Shown here: in pieces, positions 45,398-53,412 of the stretch | How the letters are laid out: every line of letters begins with the position of its first letter | Position numbering within the stretch: position 1 is the first letter of the stretch | DNA from: CAVPGP01 sp963704025 | GTDB taxonomy: Bacteria; Actinomycetota; Thermoleophilia; Gaiellales; Gaiellaceae | DNA length: 64,000 nucleotides | Direction: 5' to 3' | Assembly (NCBI GenBank): GCA_963704025.1 | Contig: CAVPGP010000003.1 | Coordinates: 647,915 to 711,914, forward strand | Made by a program: the position numbers and the translations under genes | The notes under the pieces: model-generated | Database searches by the model: none | Told to the model about the DNA's origin: nothing | What the model saw: the letters and a program-made list of their open reading frames with translations, nothing else

Positions 45398-45540
45398 GTG
45401 TGATTCCCTCACTTGTCGATTCCCCAAAGGTCGCAGTCGAGACGACTGCGGGTTTCGGTACCGCCGTTGCACTCTCCCCTGCGCGCAACCTCCTTTCGGG
45501 CTCCTAGCCATGCAACTTACGGCACTTATCAGCCAAGTCC
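45398..45540 (-). promoter_or_regulatory. Structured 5' leader of the large secreted-protein gene
   Basis: About 140 nt between the promoter and ATG 45397. It contains a perfect hairpin CGCAGTCG-TCT-CGACTGCG (45432-45450), a GAAAGGAGG stretch that looks like a ribosome site for a short upstream ORF, and then CTTTGGGG...CAAG...GGGAATCACAC ending at the ATG. I could not match it to a known riboswitch class. Confidence 0.45.
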
Positions 45541-45569
45541 GTTGTAGCCCTTCTGACAGCTGAATACAA
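45541..45569 (-). promoter_or_regulatory. Promoter of the large secreted-protein gene
   Basis: Minus strand: TTGTAT (45564-45569), 17-bp spacer, TACAAC (45541-45546). Confidence 0.55.
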
Positions 45570-45702
45570 GTCGAGGGGCGGGTAGGGTTTCTTCCCTGAA
45601 AAAGCCCCCCGGTCGCAATGTGCGAACGTTTTGTGCCAGGCCGAATCGGGCGGACGCGGGTGGGATTCGACCAGGCCTCTGCCGTCTTTCGCGGTGGGGT
45701 TC

Positions 45703-45708
45703 TAGACT
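45703..45708 (+). promoter_or_regulatory. Putative leaderless -10 box (TAGACT)
   Basis: TAGACT ends 6 nt before the ATG of the second subtilase gene, without a ribosome site. Confidence 0.5.
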
Positions 45709-45714
45709 CGGCCG

Positions 45715-46980
45715 ATGCGGCGCGTTCTCCGGCTTCTGGCGGTCCTTGCCGCCCTGGTCCTCGTGGGGACCGGGGCAGCAGCCGGCCTGCAGCCGAACGA
45801 CCCCGCCTGGCAGGCGCAGTGGGGCGAGCGCCTGATCCGGCTACCGGAGGTCTGGGCCGTCACCACGGGCGATCCGAGCATCGTGATCGCCATCGTCGAC
45901 ACCGGCGTGAACCCCATCCCCGAGCTCGACGGAGCGCTCGTTCCGGGTTGGGACTTCATCGAGAACGACGCCGTTCCCCAGGACACGCAGGGGCACGGGA
46001 CGCGGGTCGCGACCGTGATCGTCGCGCGCGGGAACAACGGCCGCGACATGGCCGGGCACTGCTGGGGGTGCCGCCTCATGCCGGTACGGGTCAGCGCCAA
46101 CGGCACCGCGGTCCCCGAGCGGATCGCCGACGGCATCGTGTGGGCCGTCGACCACGGAGCGCGGATCGTCAGCATCAGCCTGACGCGCGTCGGCTCGCCG
46201 GATCCGGAAGAGGAGCAGGCGGTCGAGTACGCGATCGCGCACGGGGTGCTCGTGCTCGGGTCGGCCGGCAATGCCGGCAACACGCTCGAGCAGTACCCTG
46301 CGGCGTATCCCGGTGTGTTGTCGGTCGGCGCCACCGACGACAGGGACGCGCTCTACTTCTGGTCGACCCGCGGGCCGTGGGTGACCTTGACCGCGCCCGG
46401 CTGCCAGGTCGTCATGGACGCGTCGATTCCCCCTGGGACGATCTGCGGCACGTCCTTCACGCCGGCGGTGGTGGCAGGCGTCGCGGGGCTGATTCTCTCG
46501 CGGAACCCTTCGCTCACGGCGTCACAGGTGGCCGACGCGCTCGTTGCGAGCGCCGTTCCGGTCGCGGGTGTGAGCGCCGGCCGCGTCGACGCCTACGCCG
46601 CCTTCCAGAGGCTCGGACTCGCGTCGTCGACCGCGGCGTCGCCACCGCAGGCCCCCAAGGCCCTCGCGCCGGGCCAGCTGTACGCGCGGGAGGCGCGGCT
46701 CGAGGCCGGCACGTTCCGCGGAGGCACGCGTATCCCGCTGCGCGTGGGCAAAGGGCGTCTCGAGATGCAGCTCGTGACACCCTTCGCCCGTAAGTGCACG
46801 CTGTGGCTCGACACGGGGAGCGAGATCCACCTCGCCTCGCCCGCCGTGAAGAACCTGCTCAGCCTGTCGCTCGTTCTCCCCGCCGGCCGGTACACCGTCG
46901 CAATCGCCTGCGAGGGTGCAGCCAGCCGGTCGTTCACACTCGGGATCATCGGGATGTTCCCTGTTGCACAGCACCGGTAG
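45715..46980 (+). CDS. Secreted subtilisin-like serine protease (S8), copy 2
   Basis: 421 residues: signal peptide (MRRVLRLLAVLAALVLVGTGAAAG), almost no propeptide, then Asp in IVIAIVDTGVN near 60, His in GHGTRVATVIV near 98 and Ser in CGTSFTPAVVAG near 245, with GSAGNAGN as the oxyanion region. It shares GHCWGCRLMPVRV and the Cys before CGTS with the 41.8-kb protease. A C-terminal domain of about 130 residues (from PPQAPKALAPGQ) is beta-rich and resembles pre-peptidase C-terminal or jelly-roll modules. Its last 35 bp overlap the end of the convergent LuxR-type gene. Confidence 0.9.
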   Translation: MRRVLRLLAVLAALVLVGTGAAAGLQPNDPAWQAQWGERLIRLPEVWAVTTGDPSIVIAIVDTGVNPIPELDGALVPGWDFIENDAVPQDTQGHGTRVATVIVARGNNGRDMAGHCWGCRLMPVRVSANGTAVPERIADGIVWAVDHGARIVSISLTRVGSPDPEEEQAVEYAIAHGVLVLGSAGNAGNTLEQYPAAYPGVLSVGATDDRDALYFWSTRGPWVTLTAPGCQVVMDASIPPGTICGTSFTPAVVAGVAGLILSRNPSLTASQVADALVASAVPVAGVSAGRVDAYAAFQRLGLASSTAASPPQAPKALAPGQLYAREARLEAGTFRGGTRIPLRVGKGRLEMQLVTPFARKCTLWLDTGSEIHLASPAVKNLLSLSLVLPAGRYTVAIACEGAASRSFTLGIIGMFPVAQHR

Positions 46981-47746
46981 CCATCGCCGGCACTGAGGCC
47001 CCGCGGAGGGCGACGGGCTCCGCGAGCAGGTCGGTCTCGCTCCCGTTCGCACCGTTCGCCCCGCTGCCGATCGTGATCACCTCGCTGGACGCCGCCACCG
47101 GCAGCACGCCGTTCTCACGAGCCCAGCGCACCGCGTCGTAGCGGCTCCCGACGCCGAGCTTGCGATAGATGTTCGCCAGGTGGAACTTGACCGTCTGGTC
47201 GGTGATCCAGAGCACCTGTCCGACCTGCCGGTTCGAGCCTCCTTCGGACACGAGCTGGAGAATCTCGAGCTCGCGCCGCGTCAGCCGCGGGAACAGGCAG
47301 TCGTCGGACGCCGGATCCCCTGCCGGCAGCTCGCGCCACCGCGCGAGGTAGATCTTCGGTTCGAACGCCTCGCTGATCGCCGTCTTGACGGCTTCGAGCT
47401 CGGCGGTCTTCAGGATGTACGCGGACGCACCGGCGTCGAAGGCGGCGTTCCGCAGCTCTGTGTCGTCGCTGCCCGAGACGACGATCGCGGTCAGATCGGG
47501 ATCGAGCCGGCGTCCCGTCGCGATCAGGCTCAGCGCCTGCTCGCTGCCCTCGGGCAGGGCGAGCTCTGCGACGAGCAGGTCCGGACTGTGCTCCTTGAGC
47601 AAAGCGAGTGCCGCGTCGACGGACGAAGCTGAGCCGACGATTGTCGTGCCGAGCTCCTTCAGCAGGGACGCCATTGCTCCGCAACACATGGGATGTGGAT
47701 CGAGCAGCACGGCCGTACGGCCGATTCCGTTGGTGTCTCGTTGCAC
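46946..47746 (-). CDS. LuxR-type response regulator with degenerate receiver
   Basis: 266 residues. The N-terminal receiver-like domain (about 10-125) has lost its phosphorylation site: where PDLVLLDLxLP is usual it reads PDLLVAELALP, with Glu for the acceptor Asp, and the acidic pair has become LLDPHP. The switch Ser (VVSGSDD) and Lys (YILKTA) regions remain. A LuxR/FixJ helix-turn-helix lies at about 150-210 (LTRRELEILQLVSEGGSNRQVG...TVKFHLANIYRKLGV). GTG start with a GGGAGG ribosome site. Among secreted-protein genes and with no kinase nearby, it may act without phosphorylation. Confidence 0.85.
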   Translation of the reverse strand: MQRDTNGIGRTAVLLDPHPMCCGAMASLLKELGTTIVGSASSVDAALALLKEHSPDLLVAELALPEGSEQALSLIATGRRLDPDLTAIVVSGSDDTELRNAAFDAGASAYILKTAELEAVKTAISEAFEPKIYLARWRELPAGDPASDDCLFPRLTRRELEILQLVSEGGSNRQVGQVLWITDQTVKFHLANIYRKLGVGSRYDAVRWARENGVLPVAASSEVITIGSGANGANGSETDLLAEPVALRGASVPAMATGAVQQGTSR

Positions 47747-47786
47747 GTTTTCCTCCCTCAAACGTTCTAGGACACGACCTCGGAGA

Positions 47787-47820
47787 CCTGCGGCTCCCGG
47801 CGTCGGCCGAGAGCCGCAGG
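47787..47820 (-). terminator. Hairpin after the Ala/Ser-rich secreted-protein gene
   Basis: 15-bp stem CCTGCGGCTCTCGGC/GCCGGGAGCCGCAGG on the minus strand (one G-U), 4-nt loop, no U-run. It lies between the secreted-protein stop and the LuxR-type gene start. Confidence 0.65.
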
Positions 47821-47824
47821 CCGG

Positions 47825-49165
47825 TTATCCGGGTCGTTCGGGGAGAGAGACGCCGAGCTCGCCGTGCTCGATCCGGTCGGGCATGGCGATGACCGGCAGC
47901 GTGCCGGGTGCAGGCATGCGGAGCCGATCCACGACGAGCGCGAGCACGAGTGGCTGTTCGGCCGAGAACCATCCACTGCCCGAGGAGCCGCCGCCCACGC
48001 CCCACGGGCTGTAAGTGTGAGTACTCCCGAAGGGGCTGACGGCATCGGGGGCCCGGTTGGTGGTCTTCGCCTTGGTGACCGGCGCGTGCGGGCGACCCTG
48101 GGTCCGGGCGACCGCCCGTGCGGCCGCGCGGAGCACGGCGGCCGACGACGACGAGCCTGTCGTCGCGGCGGCCACGAGCGCGGCGCTCAGCGCCTTCGCC
48201 TTGCGGGGGACGCTGGAGCAGGCCGCCGCGGGCCGTCGGACGATCGGGGCTCCGCACGACGCCTTCAGGAGCGCGTTCGCTCGTGCGGCCGCCGCACGGG
48301 CACGGGCTCCTGCCATCGCGTCGGGCTGGAGTCCTGCGAGGTCCGCCGGCGACATGAAGACCGGGGGCAGCCCCTGCGAAAGCGATGAGACAGCTTCGAC
48401 CACCGGCTGCGTCGAGTCGGCCGCGGTCGCGTCTGTGCTCGGGACAGAGATGGTGACGACGTTCTCCGTCGCGGGGGCGGTGTCGACGACGGCCGCCGTC
48501 GCGATGCTGACGACACCCGAGGTCGCACTGGGAGTCGCACTGGGAGTGGGGGGCGCCTGCGCCGCTGCGGTCGCCTGCACGGCGCCGGCGGGCGGGGTCG
48601 CCGCCGTGTCACCGCTCTTCGACGGAAGGGGGCAGCTCGCCGCGGCCCCCGCGGCGGCCGTCGCCGGCAGGCAGCTGCCGGCGGCCGAGCCGGTGCTCGT
48701 GTTGGAGGTGGCGCAGCTCGCCTGGCAGGTCCCGCTGTCGGCGGGCGCCGTGCTGTCGCCCGTCGCAGGCTTCGGCGTCTCGGCCGGATGACCGTCCGTC
48801 GATGCCGATTCAGGCGCCACGGCGCCGGACGCCGCGCTCGCGTCCCCTGCCGTCCCGCTGCCCGAGGCCGTGCCGCTGCCGGACGCTGGGTCTCCTGACG
48901 CTGCGTCTCCTGACACTGCGCCGCTGCCGGACGCCTCGCCGCCGGTAGCGGGAGAAGCGGCCGGCGAACCGGCGTCGGCGGATGCCTGGCCGCCTCCCGT
49001 CGGAGGGGGCGCGCCAGTCGCAGGCGGCGGCGTTGGGCTGCCGGGCGGGTCGTCGGCGCGCGCGGGTTGCACCGAGGCGAACCCGGCCGCCAGTCCCACG
49101 AGCACAATCCCGAGTACGAGCCTCGGGCGGAACACCCACAACAACCGGTCTCGCCGTGCCGCCAA
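47825..49165 (-). CDS. Ala/Ser/Gly/Thr-rich secreted or surface protein, unknown function
   Basis: About 446 residues from TTG 49165 (alternatives: GTG 49135 or longer). A hydrophobic signal (LVLGIVLVGLAAGFASVQPARA) precedes a low-complexity region of about 250 residues with GSGTASGSG-, PATGG- and SASTDG-like runs and a few cysteine pairs (CQASCATS). A helical Ala/Arg-rich segment follows, then a C-terminal piece with TYSPWGVGGGSSGSGWFSAEQ and APGTLPVIAMPDR. No known domain. The composition suggests a disordered stalk or envelope protein. It lies between the LuxR-type regulator and the Calx-beta gene. Confidence 0.65.
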   Translation of the reverse strand: MAARRDRLLWVFRPRLVLGIVLVGLAAGFASVQPARADDPPGSPTPPPATGAPPPTGGGQASADAGSPAASPATGGEASGSGAVSGDAASGDPASGSGTASGSGTAGDASAASGAVAPESASTDGHPAETPKPATGDSTAPADSGTCQASCATSNTSTGSAAGSCLPATAAAGAAASCPLPSKSGDTAATPPAGAVQATAAAQAPPTPSATPSATSGVVSIATAAVVDTAPATENVVTISVPSTDATAADSTQPVVEAVSSLSQGLPPVFMSPADLAGLQPDAMAGARARAAAARANALLKASCGAPIVRRPAAACSSVPRKAKALSAALVAAATTGSSSSAAVLRAAARAVARTQGRPHAPVTKAKTTNRAPDAVSPFGSTHTYSPWGVGGGSSGSGWFSAEQPLVLALVVDRLRMPAPGTLPVIAMPDRIEHGELGVSLPERPG

Positions 49166-49206
49166 AACGAGCCTCGATCCGCGAATCCCCCCTGGTACAG
49201 GACTCT

Positions 49207-49235
49207 TTCTTACCGCAGTTAGCGCTCGAGGACAA
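49207..49235 (-). promoter_or_regulatory. Promoter of the Ala/Ser-rich secreted-protein gene
   Basis: Minus strand: TTGTCC (49230-49235), 17-bp spacer, TAAGAA (49207-49212). It would place transcription start near 49200 and supports a start codon downstream of that point (49165 or 49135). Confidence 0.5.
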
Positions 49236-49618
49236 GTCTGCGAGGACATCGGTCGGGACGCTCCTTCCGGGGTCGCTGCCGACGCACGCGACTCCTGACC
49301 GGTCGGGACCTCTTCCAAGGAGGCCAGTCAACCGCCTGCCGCTAATCAGGAGCTAACCGGGGACCAGGCCCGAGCCTGCTGCACGCCGAGAGACTCAAGC
49401 TGCTTTCGCGTCTCGAGTCCCTCGACGTCTTTGGGGTTTGCAAGCGGGAATCACACGAAATCCGCCTGCAGTTCGAAGTATAGGGAGCGAGGTCGGATGC
49501 ACTGGGACCGCCCGAAACCAGCCGCCCGGGTAGGTTCGCCGCGCGCTCCTATCTTTCGCCGCCCGCCCGTGCTACACCATCCCCACGTTCTCTTCTTCTT
49601 TGGGGGTTGCAAGGGGCG
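49236..49618 (+). other. Non-coding region between divergent secreted-protein genes, with a shared leader motif
   Basis: About 380 bp. CTTTGGGGTTTGCAAG then CGGGAATCACAC (49429-49456) closely matches the motif ending at the start codon of the minus-strand gene at 45397. It is preceded by a GAGAC/GTCTC hairpin (49390-49414). A reduced copy, CTTTGGGGGTTGCAAGGGGCG, lies at 49598-49618 against the Calx-beta ATG. GGGAAT-N19-GTT (49448-49475) also resembles an ECF sigma-factor promoter. No gene is seen. Confidence 0.5.
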
Positions 49619-51790
49619 ATGGGTGGTGCCGCAAGGCTGTGGCGGATCGGTGTCGCGGGACTGCTGTTTGTGCTCCTGGCCACGCTGCCTGGGCAGGTGT
49701 CCGCCGCCGATCCGCCGCCCACCATCACCGGCGTGACGGCTTCAGAAGCGGCCGGCACGTTCAAGTTCGCGGTGACCGGCCCCGCGAGCGCGACGATCAA
49801 GTACGCGACCGCGAACGGCTCGGCGGTGGCGCCCGGGGACTACACGGCGGTAACCGCCGGAAACGTGGGCCTCGACACCGCCGGCAAGGGAGAGATTCCG
49901 ATCACGATCGCGAAGGACGGGCTCGACGAGCCGGATGAGCAGTTCACGGTCAACCTCCTGGACGACAAGAATGCGGTGATCGCGACCGCGACGGGGACGA
50001 TCCAGGACGACGACGCGGCACCGGTCGCGACGATCGGCAACTCCCCCGACGTGACCGAGGGCAACGCCGGCGGGACCGCCAAGGCGACGTTCACCGTCAC
50101 ACTCTCGGCGGTCAGCGGCAAGACCGTCTCCGTCAACTACGCGACCGTCGACAACACCGCCAAGACGCCGGGCGACTACACAGGGACCAGCGGCACGCTG
50201 ACGATCCCGGCGGGTACCAAGACGAAGGACATCCCGGTCAACGTCACGGGCGACGCCGTCTCCGAGAGCGACGAGACCTTCTTCGTCATCCTGACGCAGC
50301 GCGACGACACGGCGACGATCGGCGAGCCGCACCAGGGGACAGCGAAGATCGTGGACGACGACGCCAAGGCGAAGCTCTCCGTGAACGACGCGAAGGTCAA
50401 GGAGGGAGACACGGGCACCACCGTCGACCTCACGTTTACCGTGACGCTTACCGGAGCGACCGGCCAGCAGGTCACCGTGCAGTGGCACACCGAGGACCGG
50501 CAGGCCGTCGCGCCCGCGGACTACCAGCAGAAGAGCGGTCAGATCACCTTCGACCCCAGCACCGCGGCGACGCAGACCAAGACGATCTCGGTCAAGGTCG
50601 TCGGCGACAAGATCGACGAGGCAGACGAGACGTTCGCGGTCAAGCTCGACTCGCCGAGCGGCGCCGACGTCGCCGACGGGGAGGGGATCGGCACCATCAC
50701 CGACGACGACAACACCTCGCTCCTGACGATCAGCGACGCGACGGCAGATGAGCCCGACTCGGGCACGTCGAAGATGACGTTCACCGTCACCCTCGCGCCC
50801 GCCAGCCAGCGGACGGTGCACATCGACTACGCGACGGCCGACGGGACCGCGACGGCGGGCAGCGACTACACGGCGGCGGGCGGGACGCTGACGTTCGCGC
50901 CCGGCGGGCCGACGACGCAGCAGGTGACGGTGGAGGTCATGGGCGACACCGTCAACGAGGACAACGAGACGCTGCTGGTCAACCTGGTCGGCCCGTCCGG
51001 TGCGCTCGTTGCCGACCCCCAGGGGCATGGCACGATCGTGGACAAGAACGCGCCGCCCTCGCTCGCGATCGACGACGTCGTGACGGCGGAGGGCGACGGC
51101 GCGTTTTTCACGGTCACGCTCGCGGGTGCGACGCTGCGGACCGTCACCGTGGTCGCCGAGACCGCCGGCGGTACGGCGACGTCGGGGATCGATTTCCAGG
51201 CCCGTCGCTCGGTGTTGACGTTCGCGCCCGGCGAGAAGACGAAGACGTTCTCCGTCTCGGTCCTGGACGACACCGAATCGGAGCCGCAGGAGACCTTCGC
51301 GGTCGACATCCACGACGCGACGAACGCGACCATCACGAAGAGCCGAGGCACCGCCACGATCCAGGCAAGCGACCAGCAGGCCGCCGCGTCGCAGCCGCCG
51401 CCGACGGGCCAGACCTCCATCGCCGTCAAGCCGGCGGGCTCGTCGACGCTCCTGCTGCCGCGGATGGTGCTGGCGCCCCGCGTCGTCATCGCCACCGCGG
51501 GCGGCAAGGCGAAGCTCCAGATGTCGTGCGCGAAGATCTCGCCGATCACGTGCGCCGGCAGCGTCGCGCTCGAGACCGTCGTCAAGCCGAAGCTCAGCCT
51601 CGGCCGTCAGCCGTTCTCCGTCAAGAAGGGCAAGCACTCGAGCGTCGTGATCAAGCTCTCGGCCCGCGGGTTCAAGCTCCTGAAACAGCGCCGGACCCTG
51701 CAGGCGCGCGCGATCGTGGTCGTCAAGACGGGAAAGACGTCCCTGCGGGTCGTGCCCGGAGTGATCACGCTCAGGGCTCCCAAGGTCTGA
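49619..51790 (+). CDS. Secreted multi-Calx-beta domain protein
   Basis: 723 residues from ATG 49619 (a TTG at 49607 is also in frame). Signal peptide (LWRIGVAGLLFVLLATLPGQVSA), then five consecutive Calx-beta modules of about 105 residues, each with YATANGSA.../YATADGTA...-type strands, GTLTIPAG or GTLTFAPG and an E..E.F/L.V.L stretch; most end in GTI.DDD, the calcium-binding turn. After a Gln/Pro linker a C-terminal domain of about 120 residues is Lys-rich with a C-x9-C pair (SCAKISPITCAG). Probably a calcium-dependent extracellular adhesin or structural protein. No LPXTG is seen. Confidence 0.88.
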   Translation: MGGAARLWRIGVAGLLFVLLATLPGQVSAADPPPTITGVTASEAAGTFKFAVTGPASATIKYATANGSAVAPGDYTAVTAGNVGLDTAGKGEIPITIAKDGLDEPDEQFTVNLLDDKNAVIATATGTIQDDDAAPVATIGNSPDVTEGNAGGTAKATFTVTLSAVSGKTVSVNYATVDNTAKTPGDYTGTSGTLTIPAGTKTKDIPVNVTGDAVSESDETFFVILTQRDDTATIGEPHQGTAKIVDDDAKAKLSVNDAKVKEGDTGTTVDLTFTVTLTGATGQQVTVQWHTEDRQAVAPADYQQKSGQITFDPSTAATQTKTISVKVVGDKIDEADETFAVKLDSPSGADVADGEGIGTITDDDNTSLLTISDATADEPDSGTSKMTFTVTLAPASQRTVHIDYATADGTATAGSDYTAAGGTLTFAPGGPTTQQVTVEVMGDTVNEDNETLLVNLVGPSGALVADPQGHGTIVDKNAPPSLAIDDVVTAEGDGAFFTVTLAGATLRTVTVVAETAGGTATSGIDFQARRSVLTFAPGEKTKTFSVSVLDDTESEPQETFAVDIHDATNATITKSRGTATIQASDQQAAASQPPPTGQTSIAVKPAGSSTLLLPRMVLAPRVVIATAGGKAKLQMSCAKISPITCAGSVALETVVKPKLSLGRQPFSVKKGKHSSVVIKLSARGFKLLKQRRTLQARAIVVVKTGKTSLRVVPGVITLRAPKV

Positions 51791-51845
51791 TCGCCGGAAC
51801 AGTCGGCCGCGGCGCCTCGAGCCCCTGACCGCCCGTTTCGCTCGC

Positions 51846-51851
51846 TACACT
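51846..51851 (+). promoter_or_regulatory. Putative -10 box (TACACT) of tRNA-Asn
   Basis: TACACT lies 12 nt before the tRNA, with a possible CTGACC -35 (51825-51830) at a short 15-bp spacing. Confidence 0.45.
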
Positions 51852-51863
51852 TCCCGCGCCCGA

Positions 51864-52139
<276 letters not shown>

Positions 52140-53399
52140 TCAGGGCTTCCCCCGCCCCGGGCGGGGACTCAGCTCGGTGAACCGTCGCGGCAGGATCACA
52201 GCGGAAACCATCAGGCCGTAGGCGATCGCCATCGCCGTGACGAAGGTGTCGAACCCGGCGTTCACCCCGCTCACCGTCTGGCCGGTAAGGAGCTGCAAGA
52301 TGCTGTTGAGGCCGGCGCTTCGGGAACGAGCATGAGCACGCCCGAACGATGAAGACGAGCGGCGAGCGGCGCAGGAGGACGCCGACGAGCCCGCCGCAGA
52401 CTCCGATCGCCAGCGCGGCGACGAACACGCCGGCCGGCGCCCCGAGCAGCTCTTTGCCGCCGGCGTAGGCGAGGATCGCGAGGACCGTTGCCGTGCACAT
52501 AACCGGCGCGCTCTGGACTGGGCCCGCAGCGTGACCGTGAAGGCGATTCCGGCCGCCACGGCGGCGAGGATGTGGGTTCCCGAGAAGCCGGTGTCCGGAA
52601 CCCCGGGGTGCGCGATGCCGAACCAGCTCGCGGCGATCGAGCGACCGACTGTGACGCCCACGACGAGGCCGAGAAGCTGGACGAGTGCGTTCGCGGTGTT
52701 CGCCACGCCCGACTGGAGGTGCTGGGTCGCGAGCTCTCGCACGCCGATCGTGAGTGCCATGCCGGGCAGGAACGTGACGAGCGCCGCGAGCGTGACGATG
52801 TCGGTCTCCCCCTTCAGACCGAGTTCCGCGAGCGCGGCCGCGCCGAAGCTGGCGACGACGGCGGCGAGCGGAGCGACCATCGGCTGCGCCCTCGCCGCGC
52901 GTCCCGCCGACAGCGCCACCGCGCCGACGAGCGCCCCGACGACGCCGCCGGCGATCAGCTCCCGCCAGCCGCCGCCGAGGACGGGCGTTACCGCGGCGCC
53001 GGCAAGCGCGTAGGCCGGGAGCTGGACGAACCACCGACGTCTGAGCGGTCGGTCGCGGATGTTCCTCACCCGCGCGAGCGCGTCGTGCGCGGTCATCCGC
53101 CCGTCGAGCACGTCGTTGACGAGGTCGTCGAGTCGCGCGATCGCGTCGAGGTCGACCACGGTTGGGCGCACCCTGACCGCATACGTGCGCTGCTGCGGGA
53201 GCGACCCGAGGGAGATCTCGACGAGGGTCGGCGTCGAAGAGACCTGAGGTGCCTCGAGCCCAGCCGAGTCCGCCAGCGCGCCCAGGCGCTCCTCGAGGTC
53301 CACCGTGGGATAGCCGGCGGTGTGGCCGACGCGGGCGAACGTGAGCAGGAACTCGACGGCCGTGTCGGCCGGGACGTCGAGCCTGGACTGCTGCTCCAT
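52140..53399 (-). CDS. ThrE-type threonine/serine exporter, with compensating frameshifts
   Basis: Membrane exporter of the ThrE/YjjP family, about 419 residues. The N-terminal cytoplasmic domain (VEFLLTFARVGHTAGYPTVDLEERL, SSTPTLVEISLG) and first spans (YALAGAAVTPVLGGGW..., TLAALVTFLPGMALTIGVREL) are in one frame. From about 52,515 to 52,330 the family-like sequence (TATVLAILAYAGGKELLGAP, VLLRRSPLVFIV, GVLMLVP) runs in the other two frames, then returns to the annotated frame for GLNSILQLLTGQTVSG. About three single-base indels therefore scramble roughly 60 residues without a stop. Start ATG 53399, 13 bp after the APC permease gene. Confidence 0.75.
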   Translation of the reverse strand: MEQQSRLDVPADTAVEFLLTFARVGHTAGYPTVDLEERLGALADSAGLEAPQVSSTPTLVEISLGSLPQQRTYAVRVRPTVVDLDAIARLDDLVNDVLDGRMTAHDALARVRNIRDRPLRRRWFVQLPAYALAGAAVTPVLGGGWRELIAGGVVGALVGAVALSAGRAARAQPMVAPLAAVVASFGAAALAELGLKGETDIVTLAALVTFLPGMALTIGVRELATQHLQSGVANTANALVQLLGLVVGVTVGRSIAASWFGIAHPGVPDTGFSGTHILAAVAAGIAFTVTLRAQSRARRLCARQRSSRSSPTPAAKSCSGRRPACSSPRWRSESAAGSSASSCAARRSSSSFGRAHARSRSAGLNSILQLLTGQTVSGVNAGFDTFVTAMAIAYGLMVSAVILPRRFTELSPRPGRGKP

Positions 53400-53412
53400 C
53401 TCGGCGGCGCTG

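Noticed and set aside
45398..45540. c-di-GMP or c-di-AMP riboswitch in the leader of the large secreted-protein gene
   Set aside because: The conserved cores of those classes (GCAAACC...GACGCAAAGC, or the UUGGGGUGAAU/CCCGAAUCC pair) are not present; only isolated GAAA and TTTGGGG pieces match.
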